A stretch of 64,000 bases of DNA from Flavobacterium sp. 270 (GCF_004368785.1 NZ_SODM01000007.1:186001-250000), one strand, 5' to 3'; numbered from the stretch's first letter, positions 1 to 7,149 are shown. Notes: generated from the letters alone by a model not told the origin. Numbers and translations are program-made.

Positions 1-144
1 AATTCGCTAAATTATAAATATTTTAATTGGTTTACATAAAATAAATAACAGTAATCAACTTTCAATTTTAAAAGGATTAAAAATCAATTAATTAGATTTT
101 CTATTTAAAAAAAAATAATTAGAGTTAAACGGACGGCTCTATAA

Positions 145-177
145 CCTTTGTCAAAGTTTTAAAAACTTTGACAAAGG
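145..177. repeat. 33-bp near-perfect palindrome
   Basis: Two 16-base arms beginning CCTTTGTCAAAG and ending CTTTGACAAAGG are exact inverted copies separated by one A. It could fold as a hairpin in either strand. No T-tract follows directly, so it looks more like an interspersed palindromic repeat than a classic terminator, although it lies downstream of the small minus-strand genes. Seen directly; membership of a genome-wide family is inferred. Confidence 0.7.
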
Positions 178-248
178 CCGTGAGTGGAATCTGCATACAA
201 AAGATTTTCTAATTGACTAATTGTCTCAATTATCAAATTATCTAAACA

Positions 249-425
249 TCAATCCTTTTTATGCTGTTCAGTATAATTCTGATTTCCTTTAATTCTGGTA
301 TCTTCTACATTCATTCCGTTTGCCATTCCTAACATAAAGGCGGTTATTATTAAAAGTAATTTTCGTTTTATCCAATGAAGTGGTCGCTTAGATTCCTCTA
401 AACGTGTTTTGTTTTGTTTATACAT
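249..425 (-). CDS. small hypothetical membrane-anchored protein (58 aa)
   Basis: An ATG frame of 58 codons that I do not recognise. Residues 1-21 are basic and hydrophilic. Residues about 22-37 form one hydrophobic helix (LLLIITAFMLGMANGM), and a short polar tail follows. This suggests a single-pass membrane miniprotein with a positively charged cytoplasmic end. It lies 79 bases downstream of the minus-strand gene ending at 505 and may share its transcript. Coding status rests only on the clean frame and sensible topology; it could be spurious. Confidence 0.45.
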   Translation of the reverse strand: MYKQNKTRLEESKRPLHWIKRKLLLIITAFMLGMANGMNVEDTRIKGNQNYTEQHKKD

Positions 426-504
426 TTTGAAAATGATAAATGATTAGACATTATAGTATCATTTTATGCCATGAAATAGCATAATGGCTTAGAAAAGAAT
501 TTTC

Positions 505-876
505 TTAAGCGGTGTATAAACTTGTTTTGAAGTTTCCTGAATTAATTATTTCATTTACAAAAACAGCTTGTTTTATAAATGAATATATTTTTTGATGAAG
601 CGATTTGCAAAGCAATAAAAGAATTTTAGTTTGAGATGTCAAAACTTCTTTTACGGTTTTGTAAATCATAAATATCGGAAATGAAGTATTTCCAGTAAAT
701 TTTATACTTCTGAATTTGTATAAATGAGAATTTTTAAAATCTAATTCTCTACTTGCAATTATTTGAGAAGATTGATAATAATCTGCCGACTTTGATTGAT
801 AATTTAAAGCACCATCGCCCACAATCACGACCAAAGCCAGAAAGAGAGAGATTAGGTATTTTAAATGTTTTTTCAA
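505..876 (-). CDS. hypothetical protein with N-terminal signal/anchor (123 aa)
   Basis: Unrecognised. The frame opens with TTG (no ATG is available near the N-terminus) and has a lysine-rich start followed by a hydrophobic stretch (residues about 7-20, YLISLFLALVVIVG), so it is probably exported or membrane-anchored. The remainder is basic and rich in Lys, Ser and Ile, with a second hydrophobic patch near residue 85 (ILLLLCKSL) and no motif I can name. The gene stands alone on the minus strand upstream of the 58-residue frame. Both could belong to a small lineage-specific unit. Confidence is limited by the short length and TTG start. Confidence 0.45.
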   Translation of the reverse strand: MKKHLKYLISLFLALVVIVGDGALNYQSKSADYYQSSQIIASRELDFKNSHLYKFRSIKFTGNTSFPIFMIYKTVKEVLTSQTKILLLLCKSLHQKIYSFIKQAVFVNEIINSGNFKTSLYTA

Positions 877-1217
877 TTCTAATAAATCTTTGAAATAATA
901 TTAAACGAAAATACAATTTAAACTTCCGCTGTCAAAAGGTTTTATTATAAATGCAAAACAAAATCTATAAACTTATGAGTAAATTAGATTTATTCGTTTT
1001 TTACTTATTTCAAAATCAACACAATAAAAACATAAAAAGAAAGAAAATACTGCGAATTTACATTTAAAAAAAGAAGAACATTGCAGATTATTAAAAAATC
1101 AATTAGAATCGAAAAGATTATTTTTGTAAGTATTTATTTAAATAAATAATTTGTATTTTTATCAAAGTCGTATCCGAAAAACTTATAGAGTAGGAAAATC
1201 CCAAAAAACAATCATTT
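877..1217. other. divergent intergenic region
   Basis: Very A+T-rich spacer between the divergent genes at 876 (minus) and 1218 (plus). I find no ORF, RNA gene or perfect -7 element. The nearest match upstream of the peptide gene is TATTTTTA at 1154-1161, one base off TAnnTTTG. A leader of roughly 50 bases would follow it. Confidence 0.5.
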
Positions 1218-1415
1218 ATGAAAAATTTCGAAAAATTAACAAAAGAAGAATTAACAAAAGAAGAATTAAAATCAATTAATGCTGGCTCTGCAGACTGCGT
1301 ACCATTTCCGTTGTGTAACGGTCAAGAAGTTACTTTTCTTACAATAAATTCATGTGGCTGGTATTTATACAAAACAGCAACAAATAGTACTTGTATGGAA
1401 TATGGAGCATCATAA
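1218..1415 (+). CDS. secreted peptide precursor with double-glycine-type leader (bacteriocin-like)
   Basis: A 65-residue peptide. Residues 1-23 match the class of leaders cleaved by C39-peptidase ABC exporters: a charged helix with L-x-x-E-E-L-x-x-I and Ala-Gly (22-23) at the expected cleavage point. The predicted 42-residue core has four cysteines (27, 33, 46, 59), enough for two disulfides or for modification. The leader holds a direct duplication of TKEEL, visible in DNA as a tandem 15-base repeat. No C39 exporter or modification enzyme lies nearby, so export would depend on a distant transporter. The gene is followed by a strong terminator. The function (antimicrobial, signalling or other) is inferred only from architecture. 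Confidence 0.7.
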   Translation: MKNFEKLTKEELTKEELKSINAGSADCVPFPLCNGQEVTFLTINSCGWYLYKTATNSTCMEYGAS

Positions 1416-1436
1416 TAACATACTTATCAATTTACT

Positions 1437-1467
1437 AAAACTGCTATCAATCAATAGCAGTTTTTTT
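1437..1467 (+). terminator. rho-independent terminator of the peptide gene
   Basis: Perfect 11-bp arms AAAACTGCTAT and ATAGCAGTTTT around a six-base loop, running into seven T residues on the plus strand, 21 bases after the stop of the peptide gene. Confidence 0.85.
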
Positions 1468-1495
1468 ATATTCAATCTTTTCATCGCTGTAAAGT

Positions 1496-1924
1496 TTACT
1501 TAGAAATAGTAAACTTATTATGACTCAGAGTAAAACCTAAATTCTCATAAATCACCACATTCTCTACTCGTTTTTTATTGGTAGTTACTTCAATGCTTTT
1601 TAGATTATTTTCTTTTGAATACTGTATTATTTCTTCAATTAATTGTTTTCCAATTCCTTTGCCGCGATAATTTTTATTGATAAAAAACTCTTGGATTTCG
1701 CCAACAACTCCGCAATGATGCAGTAATTTCTGCGTATGAAAACTAATGAAACCTAAACTTTCATTTTCGTTTTCTGCTAGTAAGTAAAGATTATTTGGGT
1801 TTGAAATGTTTTCATTGAATATTTCTTTGAAGGTTTCGAAATCTAGAGTTTCGTTTTCTAATTCGCATATTGATTTGTAGACAAAATCTAAGTCTTGGTT
1901 TTGGATTTTTCTTATTTCAGCCAT
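1496..1924 (-). CDS. GNAT family N-acetyltransferase
   Basis: 142 residues from ATG at 1924. A TTG at 1936 overlaps the upstream stop and would add four residues; I prefer the ATG. The GNAT acetyl-CoA pyrophosphate-binding motif is clear near residues 91-97 (YRGKGIGKQ, the R-x-x-G-x-G/A signature), after strand beta4 (VVGEIQEFFIN) and before an alpha-helix. Beta5 (LKSIEVTT) and a C-terminal YENLGF typical of the fold follow. It should transfer acetyl from acetyl-CoA to an amine; the substrate cannot be read from sequence. Eight bases separate it from the stop of the upstream ABC-ATPase-like gene, so the two are probably translated from one mRNA. Confidence 0.85.
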   Translation of the reverse strand: MAEIRKIQNQDLDFVYKSICELENETLDFETFKEIFNENISNPNNLYLLAENENESLGFISFHTQKLLHHCGVVGEIQEFFINKNYRGKGIGKQLIEEIIQYSKENNLKSIEVTTNKKRVENVVIYENLGFTLSHNKFTISK

Positions 1925-1932
1925 TACTAAAT

Positions 1933-2538
1933 TCAAAATTGAATTACTTTTTTATTTTCTGTAAAGTCTACTAACCATTCAATAGCAATATATTTAGTAC
2001 AATCATCTTTCATCTCATCTGACCAATCTATAAATATTGCCGAGCCTCCATTCCTAACTTCATTTTTAATTATTTTGTACGCATATTTTGCTCCTTCTGG
2101 ATCTACAGCTACAAAATCAAAAACTATGTTATTTGTCTTCGATAGAGTTGCAAATAAAGTAAGTAATTTTCTTTGATTTCCGAATAGGCTTTTAACTTTT
2201 ATATTTTTATTCATCCAAGAAGTTTCATAGATTTTCTTAGCAAAATCACTTTTCAAATCTGCATTTTCTTTTAAATATTCTCCAACTGAAGTGGAATAAA
2301 ATATTCTTCTAAATCTTGACTCCACAAAGTGCTTCACAAAAGTTAAGGGTTGAAAGATTGTAACATTTTTATTCGAAATTTTTCCAGTAAAAATATCAGC
2401 CAAATCTTCTTTAAAATAATGATAATGCGCTCCGCCATTTAGATTTATTACGACCAACTCTCCTTTTCTTAACTCAAAAGGTGGTATAAAATATTGATCG
2501 GTCTTTATTCCTTTACTTTCTAATATCAATTCTTCCAT
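1933..2538 (-). CDS. ABC-ATPase-like protein lacking Walker A (probable pseudoenzyme)
   Basis: 201 residues from ATG at 2538 (TTG at 2547 is an alternative). The chain follows an ABC ATPase plan: an opening strand and KGELVVIN at 25-32 where ATPases have the strand before the P-loop; a signature-like NQRKLLTLFATL at 121-132; a Walker-B-like strand IVFDF at 138-142 followed by VDPEG at 145-149; and a strand near residue 170 (SAIFIDWSDE) where the switch histidine would sit. The P-loop itself reads NLNGGAHYHYF (32-42) with no GKS/T, the Walker B Glu is absent and the switch His is not visible. I infer a non-hydrolysing ABC-fold protein. Coupling to a GNAT enzyme suggests a shared task, unknown. 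An unrelated fold is possible. Confidence 0.55.
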   Translation of the reverse strand: MEELILESKGIKTDQYFIPPFELRKGELVVINLNGGAHYHYFKEDLADIFTGKISNKNVTIFQPLTFVKHFVESRFRRIFYSTSVGEYLKENADLKSDFAKKIYETSWMNKNIKVKSLFGNQRKLLTLFATLSKTNNIVFDFVAVDPEGAKYAYKIIKNEVRNGGSAIFIDWSDEMKDDCTKYIAIEWLVDFTENKKVIQF

Positions 2539-2683
2539 TTGATTCAAATAAAATCATTTAAACAAGTCTACTTCAAGATTACGCAATTCTAAATTCAAAA
2601 TCAACAATAGTGAGAAAAATTGTATTTTTACAACAGAAAAATCTTGTTTCATACTAAAACTAAAATTGTAAAATAATTTTAAA

Positions 2684-2691
2684 TATCTTTG
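2684..2691 (+). promoter_or_regulatory. -7 element of the XRE regulator, implying a leaderless mRNA
   Basis: TATCTTTG matches the Bacteroidota consensus TAnnTTTG exactly; a TTG lies at 2666-2668 (15-base spacing, slightly short). The ATG at 2696 is only four bases after the element, so transcription would begin at or next to the start codon. Confidence 0.6.
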
Positions 2692-2695
2692 AATT

Positions 2696-3103
2696 ATGAG
2701 CACAGCATTAAAACCAAAACATATCGGCAGAAATATTAGCCGAATCAGAGAGCTTAGAGGAATGAAACAAGAAGCACTTGCAATTTCGATTGGAGTGACT
2801 CAGCAAACTATTTCTAATATTGAAGGAAGCGAAACTGTTGATGAAGAAAAATTAAATGCAATTGCAGAAGTTTTACAGGTGCCTGCCGAAGTTATAAAAA
2901 ACTTTTCGGAAGAAGCTGTTTTTAATTTTATTGGGAATACATATGATAATGGCTCTTCTTCAATATATCATTATAATTGCACATTTAATCCACTAGATAA
3001 ACTATTTGAAGCTTTTGAAGAAAATAAAAAACTTTATCAATTATTGATTCAGGCTGAAAAAGAGAAAGTTGCTCTTTTGGAGAAGTTGTTGGATAAAAAA
3101 TAA
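2696..3103 (+). CDS. XRE-family helix-turn-helix transcriptional regulator
   Basis: 135 residues. Residues about 10-68 form a Cro/C1-type HTH: IGRNISRIRELRGMKQEAL, then the recognition helix in GVTQQTISNIEGS, then EEKLNAIAEVLQVP. The middle is linker-like (SSSIYHYN) and residues about 100-135 are a charged, probably coiled-coil helix (LFEAFEENKKLYQLLIQAEKEKVALLEKLL) for dimerisation. Similar XRE proteins with this C-terminal helix are common in Bacteroidota. It stands alone between divergent neighbours and has its own terminator. The promoter overlaps the start, which would suit tight or autogenous control (inference). Targets are unknown. Confidence 0.85.
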   Translation: MSTALKPKHIGRNISRIRELRGMKQEALAISIGVTQQTISNIEGSETVDEEKLNAIAEVLQVPAEVIKNFSEEAVFNFIGNTYDNGSSSIYHYNCTFNPLDKLFEAFEENKKLYQLLIQAEKEKVALLEKLLDKK

Positions 3104-3126
3104 TTTTAAGTAAGATATATTTATAG

Positions 3127-3163
3127 AAAAACCGAAGCTGATAAAATTAGCTTCGGTTTTTTT
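3127..3163 (+). terminator. rho-independent terminator of the XRE gene
   Basis: 13-bp perfect arms AAAAACCGAAGCT and AGCTTCGGTTTTT with a nine-base loop, ending in a T-run. The A-run on the left lets it also act for the convergent minus-strand gene. Confidence 0.85.
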
Positions 3164-3218
3164 ATGAGGTTATAAAATCCTCTTAATTATTTAAACAGCG
3201 CTCATAAAACAAATAAAT

Positions 3219-3857
3219 TTAGTCAATTACATATACTAATTTGGGCGCTCCTGCATCATGTTCGCCAATTGCTAAATAAAATGGTTTTTTGAAATTAAAT
3301 TTTTCAAACAACTTCTCATTGTCTGCTCTTTCAAACAATCTATTTATTTCTATTAATGCTGTAGATTCAAATAGATTATAAATATCATTTACATCCAAAA
3401 AGTCATCAAATTTACCTTCTTCACCTTGTATATTTTTTGTTAAATGATATAAAGTTGGCGATACAAAAGCCGGCATTGAAGATATATTGTCTAAATATTC
3501 AAATCGATCATCCATAACTTCAAAATCAGGCATTTTTTTTGAATTCGAATAATTAAAATCAATTGCGTAGGCTTCTAAATCTCCACCATACAAACCACCG
3601 TGCTCAAAATAAAGCATATTGAATTTCTTTTGGATATCATTATTATATTTCTCCAGAAGCCAGTATTTTTCGATATTCAATTTTAATTCTTCATACATCA
3701 AATCTTGGTTATCTATTCTGTTTTGGTTTTTCCATAAATTATAAAATTCCAGATAGGTTTCGTTTTCTGATTCATTTAAATTTTCTGCAACAATTTGGTT
3801 CATTTCATTTTCAGTTTCCTTAAGGTTTTTCAAAATTGAATTATTAATTTCTTCCAT
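3219..3857 (-). CDS. hypothetical protein (212 aa)
   Basis: Unrecognised, soluble and acidic, with no signal peptide or membrane segment. The N-terminal third is helical and rich in Glu and Asn. The C-terminal half is richer in aromatic and hydrophobic residues and ends with strands (KPFYLAIGEHDAGAPKLVYVID). That profile resembles small immunity or SUKH-like proteins found near toxins, but I see no diagnostic motif and no toxin gene beside it. It lies alone, convergent with the XRE gene, next to a repeat-rich spacer, which fits accessory cargo. Confidence 0.7.
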   Translation of the reverse strand: MEEINNSILKNLKETENEMNQIVAENLNESENETYLEFYNLWKNQNRIDNQDLMYEELKLNIEKYWLLEKYNNDIQKKFNMLYFEHGGLYGGDLEAYAIDFNYSNSKKMPDFEVMDDRFEYLDNISSMPAFVSPTLYHLTKNIQGEEGKFDDFLDVNDIYNLFESTALIEINRLFERADNEKLFEKFNFKKPFYLAIGEHDAGAPKLVYVID

Positions 3858-4047
3858 ATTCTTAAATTATTTATTTTCTAAATGACATCTTCCATTACAG
3901 CCTAAAACACTAGCAATATACAAAATCGATCCATTAAAATTATTTTAAAATTCTAAATTGAAATCCCTTACTAAACCAGCTTGACGCGTCAGTGATTGAG
4001 ACGGTATCCTTTTATGAAGTGATAACGGAATAAAAGATATAGCGAAT

Positions 4048-4063
4048 CCCGATAGTTATCGGG
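4048..4063. repeat. CCCGATAGTTATCGGG palindrome
   Basis: 7-bp perfect arms CCCGATA/TATCGGG around GT. I recall this palindrome as repeated many times in Flavobacterium genomes; a copy count cannot be obtained here. Confidence 0.6.
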
Positions 4064-4133
4064 AGACACGGAGGGACACGCCCAGAAGTTTATAAAATTC
4101 AATTTTAAAAAAATTCCAAATTCCAATTTTTGC

Positions 4134-4250
4134 CACAGTATTGTTATTCAACTGAAAGGAGAAATCGCACTAGAAATTCCGCAATAATAATCGATAATCT
4201 TTGTGGTTACGCGTGTAATTTCTCCTTTCAGTCGAAATGACAATACTTTG
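4134..4250. repeat. imperfect 32-bp inverted repeat enclosing about 52 bp
   Basis: The left arm (4134-4165) and right arm (4218-4250) are inverted copies with few mismatches, sharing ACTGAAAGGAGAAAT exactly and AGTATTG at the outer ends. The size and inverted ends resemble a small miniature element or paired REP unit. There is no internal ORF. Confidence 0.6.
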
Positions 4251-4431
4251 CTGATTTATTTTTTTTGGAGCTACTTGTGGAGATTTCTCGTTTCTCGAAA
4301 TGACAAAGATTGACGACTTTCATTGTGGAGTTTCTTTGCGGTCCTTCGACTTCGCTCAGGAGGACAAAAACAAAAATCAATAAATAGGAAAACTTTAATA
4401 AATCTATTTCTCTACAAATCTTTAAAATTAG

Positions 4432-4439
4432 TAATTTTG
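4432..4439 (+). promoter_or_regulatory. -7 element upstream of the aminopeptidase gene
   Basis: TAATTTTG fits TAnnTTTG and lies 29 bases before the ATG at 4469. No clear TTG is seen at the -33 position. Confidence 0.5.
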
Positions 4440-4468
4440 AAATTCCAAGTACTAAAAATAATATTACT

Positions 4469-5761
4469 ATGAAATATCATCAAATAAGCAGTGCCCTTTT
4501 TGTGAAAAACCGCAGAAAATTTACGGCAGAAATGAAACCTAACAGTGTTGCTGTTTTCAATTCTAACGACATTTACCCAATCAGCGCCGATAGTACTTTG
4601 CCGTTTACACAACATAGAGATATTTTTTATCTAAGCGGTGTGGATCAGGAAGAAAGTATTTTGCTTTTGTTTCCGGATGCGCCTTACGAAAGTCAAAAAG
4701 AAATGCTTTTCCTTAAAGAAACTAGCGAACATATTGCAATTTGGGAAGGTGAAAAACTGACTAAAGAACGCGCACATCAGGTTTCGGGAATTAGAACTGT
4801 TTATTGGTTACAGGATTTTCATAAAGTCCTAAACGAAATGATGACGTATGCCGATACGATGTATATTAACACCAACGAACATTACCGCGCAACTGTTGAA
4901 ACAGAAACCCGCGAAGCTCGTTTTATTAAATGGTGGAAAGAGCGTTATCCTGCGCATCAGGTGGCAAAAAGTAACCCGATTTTGCAAAGAATTCGTTCTG
5001 TAAAAGAAAGCGAAGAAATCGATTTGATTCAGAAAGCTTGTGACATTACCGAAAAAGGTTTCCGCAGATTGCTTCCGTTTGTAAAACCAAATGTTACAGA
5101 ATACGAAATCGAGGCCGAATTGATTCACGAATTTGTTCGTAACCGTTCTAAAGGTTTTGCTTATACGCCAATTATTGCTTCGGGAAATAATGCTAATGTT
5201 TTGCATTATATCGAAAACAATCAGCAATGTAAAGCTGGAGATTTGATTTTGTTGGATGTTGCGGCAGAATATGCAAATTATTCCAGCGATATGACGAGAA
5301 CGATTCCAGTTTCTGGGCGTTTTACCGATCGTCAGAAAGCAGTTTACAATGCGGTTTTAAGAGTGAAAAATGAAGCTACAAAAATGTTGATTCCGGGAAC
5401 GCTTTGGAAACAATATCATATTGAAGTGGGTCGCGTTATGACTTCTGAATTGCTTGGTTTAGGTTTAATTGACAAAGCCGATGTTCAGAATGAAAACCCA
5501 GAATGGCCAGCATACAAAAAATATTTCATGCACGGAACATCTCACCACATGGGATTGGACACGCACGATTATGGTTTGCTTCACGAACCGATGAAAGCCA
5601 ATATGGTTTTTACAGTTGAACCAGGAATTTATATTCCGGCAGAAGGTTTCGGAATTCGTTTGGAAGATAATGTTGTGGTTCAGGAAAAAGGTGATCCTTT
5701 TAACTTAATGCGCAATATTCCGGTTGAAGTTGATGAAATTGAGACTTTGATGAATTCTTAA
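4469..5761 (+). CDS. pepP: Xaa-Pro aminopeptidase (M24B)
   Basis: 430 residues, normal family length. An AMP_N domain occupies about residues 1-130 and the pita-bread M24 catalytic domain about 180-425. The five expected metal ligands are visible: Asp263 (LLDVAAEY), Asp274 (SSDMTRT), His359 (HGTSHHMG), Glu384 (FTVEPGIY) and Glu399 (GIRLEDN). It removes N-terminal residues preceding proline from peptides using two Mn-type metal ions, in the cytoplasm. It is monocistronic, preceded by a -7 element and followed by a hairpin. ATG 4469 is the only sensible start, matching the family N-terminus (YHQISSALFVKNRRKF). Confidence 0.92.
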   Translation: MKYHQISSALFVKNRRKFTAEMKPNSVAVFNSNDIYPISADSTLPFTQHRDIFYLSGVDQEESILLLFPDAPYESQKEMLFLKETSEHIAIWEGEKLTKERAHQVSGIRTVYWLQDFHKVLNEMMTYADTMYINTNEHYRATVETETREARFIKWWKERYPAHQVAKSNPILQRIRSVKESEEIDLIQKACDITEKGFRRLLPFVKPNVTEYEIEAELIHEFVRNRSKGFAYTPIIASGNNANVLHYIENNQQCKAGDLILLDVAAEYANYSSDMTRTIPVSGRFTDRQKAVYNAVLRVKNEATKMLIPGTLWKQYHIEVGRVMTSELLGLGLIDKADVQNENPEWPAYKKYFMHGTSHHMGLDTHDYGLLHEPMKANMVFTVEPGIYIPAEGFGIRLEDNVVVQEKGDPFNLMRNIPVEVDEIETLMNS

Positions 5762-5795
5762 TTTTAAAGAAAAGAATATAGATTATAGAAAAATA

Positions 5796-5828
5796 GACGG
5801 CTTCAGAAATGGAACCGTTTTTGTTTTT
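5796..5828 (+). terminator. probable terminator after the aminopeptidase gene
   Basis: ACGGCTTC and GGAACCGT can pair with one mismatch around a six-base loop, followed by a T-rich run (TTTTTGTTTTTT). Confidence 0.55.
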
Positions 5829-5862
5829 TATAGCTTTTAAATTTTAGCTGAAATTATATAAC

Positions 5863-5891
5863 TTGTTTAGTTTTCCCATTTATTATCTTTG
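5863..5891 (+). promoter_or_regulatory. promoter of the alpha/beta hydrolase gene
   Basis: TTG (5863-5865), 18 bases, then TATCTTTG (5884-5891): both halves of the Bacteroidota consensus. It overlaps the upstream TTG at 5889 that opens the longest frame, so that codon cannot be on the transcript and the start must lie further downstream. Confidence 0.75.
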
Positions 5892-5915
5892 CCTTTCAAT
5901 TTAAAAAACATCGTT

Positions 5916-6692
5916 TTGGGAAACATTCAATATAAAAACACAAATATATCGTTTACAGATTCTGGAGAAGGAACTGCTGTTGTCTTACTGCACGGTTTCT
6001 TGGAAAACAAAAAAATGTGGGCACCATATGTCGAACTTTTGTCTAATAATCATCGTGTTATTACTATTGATTTATTAGGTCATGGCGATTCTGATTGTTT
6101 AGGTTATGTACATTCTATGGAAGATAATGCAAATGCTGTAAATGAAGTTTTAAAACATTTAGAGATTAAAAAAACGGCTATTATCGGTCACTCAATGGGA
6201 GGTTATGTTGCTTTGGCTTACGCCGAATTGTATCCGGATAATATTGAGAAATTAGTTTTACTCAATTCTAGTTCTAAAGAAGACAGTGCCGAGAAAAAAT
6301 TAAACAGAACACGCGCCATAAAAGCTGTAAAACAGAATTACGTAAATTTTGTAAGTTTAGCAATTGGCAATTTATTTAGCGAAAACAACAGAACCAGACT
6401 GGCAGACGATATTGAAAAGGTAAAAGAACAGGCGCTAAAAACACCTTTGCAGGGAATTGTAGCTTCTTTGGAAGGAATGAAAATTAGAAAAGACAGAGAA
6501 GCGCTTTTGAAAAAAGATTTGTTTCCGGTTTTATTGATTTTAGGAAAAAAAGATCCTGTTTTAAATTACGAAGAAAGTCTTTCACAAATTGAAAATACCA
6601 CAGTAAAACTGGTTTCTTTTGAAGACGGACACATGAGCCAGATTGAAAATAAGGAAGAATTAAAACCTGTTTTGTTAGATTTCATTAAATAA
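5916..6692 (+). CDS. alpha/beta hydrolase
   Basis: 258 residues from TTG at 5916. The longer frame from TTG 5889 starts inside the promoter, and no in-frame ATG exists before about residue 35. The catalytic triad is visible: nucleophile Ser93 in GHSMGG, Asp213 in GKKDPV and His239 in DGHMSQ; HGFLENKKMW near residue 27 forms the oxyanion-hole strand. The cap region between about 120 and 180 is helical and basic. Cytoplasmic, no signal peptide. Substrate unknown; esterase or small C-C hydrolase activity is typical of the family. It ends in a strong bidirectional terminator. Confidence 0.85.
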   Translation: MGNIQYKNTNISFTDSGEGTAVVLLHGFLENKKMWAPYVELLSNNHRVITIDLLGHGDSDCLGYVHSMEDNANAVNEVLKHLEIKKTAIIGHSMGGYVALAYAELYPDNIEKLVLLNSSSKEDSAEKKLNRTRAIKAVKQNYVNFVSLAIGNLFSENNRTRLADDIEKVKEQALKTPLQGIVASLEGMKIRKDREALLKKDLFPVLLILGKKDPVLNYEESLSQIENTTVKLVSFEDGHMSQIENKEELKPVLLDFIK

Positions 6693-6711
6693 AAACAACA
6701 TATATAAAATC

Positions 6712-6751
6712 AAAAAAGGCTGTTCAAAAATATTTTTGAAACAGCCTTTTT
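6712..6751. terminator. bidirectional terminator between convergent genes
   Basis: Long stem AAAAAAGGCTGTTC/GAAACAGCCTTTTT (one bulged A) closing on an A+T core, with an A-run before and a T-run after. It serves the hydrolase gene (plus) and the roadblock pair (minus). Confidence 0.85.
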
Positions 6752-6774
6752 CTCATTCTTGGGGGCAAATATTA

Positions 6775-7149
6775 TTATAATTTGGCTACGATATCTTTTT
6801 TGTATTTAGACAATGTCGCTCTGGTAAGACCAAGATTTGCTTTTTTAGAATCTACAGCTAAGTAAATAAAGTATCTTCCGTCTTCAGAAACATCAATAAT
6901 GTGTATTTGATCTGTTAGTGAAATTAAGATATCACTAATTTTTTGGTTTAATCCTAAAGCTTTAATTGCGTTTAATTTTGCTTTTACAACCTCTAAATTG
7001 TAAGCAGAAGCCAATTCTGGATCAAAATCTGGATTTACAGAAAGTGAGCAGTAAGACATTCCTGTTTCTACTTCGGTTACCGAAACAGCAATAAATCCGT
7101 TAACATTCTCTTTTAAATCATTTTGAAAATCCTGTAAAAAATCTGACAT
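6775..7149 (-). CDS. roadblock/LC7-like protein, second gene of module A
   Basis: 124 residues, alpha/beta, soluble. Long blocks match the protein at 19382-19762: NVNGFIAV, FDPELA, AYNLEVVKAKLNA, QIHIID and KANLG. The order strand-helix-strand (FIAVSVTEVETG, then a long helix around EVVKAKLNAIKAL, then DQIHIIDV and FIYLAVD) fits a roadblock/LC7 (MglB-type) domain. Such proteins bind Ras-like GTPases or act as dimeric scaffolds. It is the downstream gene of a pair, 19 bases after the first roadblock gene. No GTPase is encoded nearby. The family assignment is by fold pattern and gene pairing. Confidence 0.75.
   Translation of the reverse strand: MSDFLQDFQNDLKENVNGFIAVSVTEVETGMSYCSLSVNPDFDPELASAYNLEVVKAKLNAIKALGLNQKISDILISLTDQIHIIDVSEDGRYFIYLAVDSKKANLGLTRATLSKYKKDIVAKL

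Larger units (their letters stand above)
3858..4468. other. 611-bp repeat-rich intergenic region
   Basis: No gene found. The stretch from about 3950 to 4385 holds several repeat types in series: GACGCGTCAGTGATTGAGACG-like sequence, a CCCGATAGTTATCGGG palindrome, an AATTCCAAATTCCAA unit (about 4112-4126), a long inverted repeat built on ACTGAAAGGAGAAAT, a further GAGATTTCTCGTTTCTCG/AAATGACAAAG unit and a CTTCGACTTCGCTCAGGA unit. None codes. It looks like an accumulation site for small interspersed repeats. Confidence 0.6.

Noticed and set aside
4412..4615. Minus-strand frame overlapping the aminopeptidase start
   Set aside because: Lies largely over a well-supported plus-strand coding region and shows no protein-like pattern.
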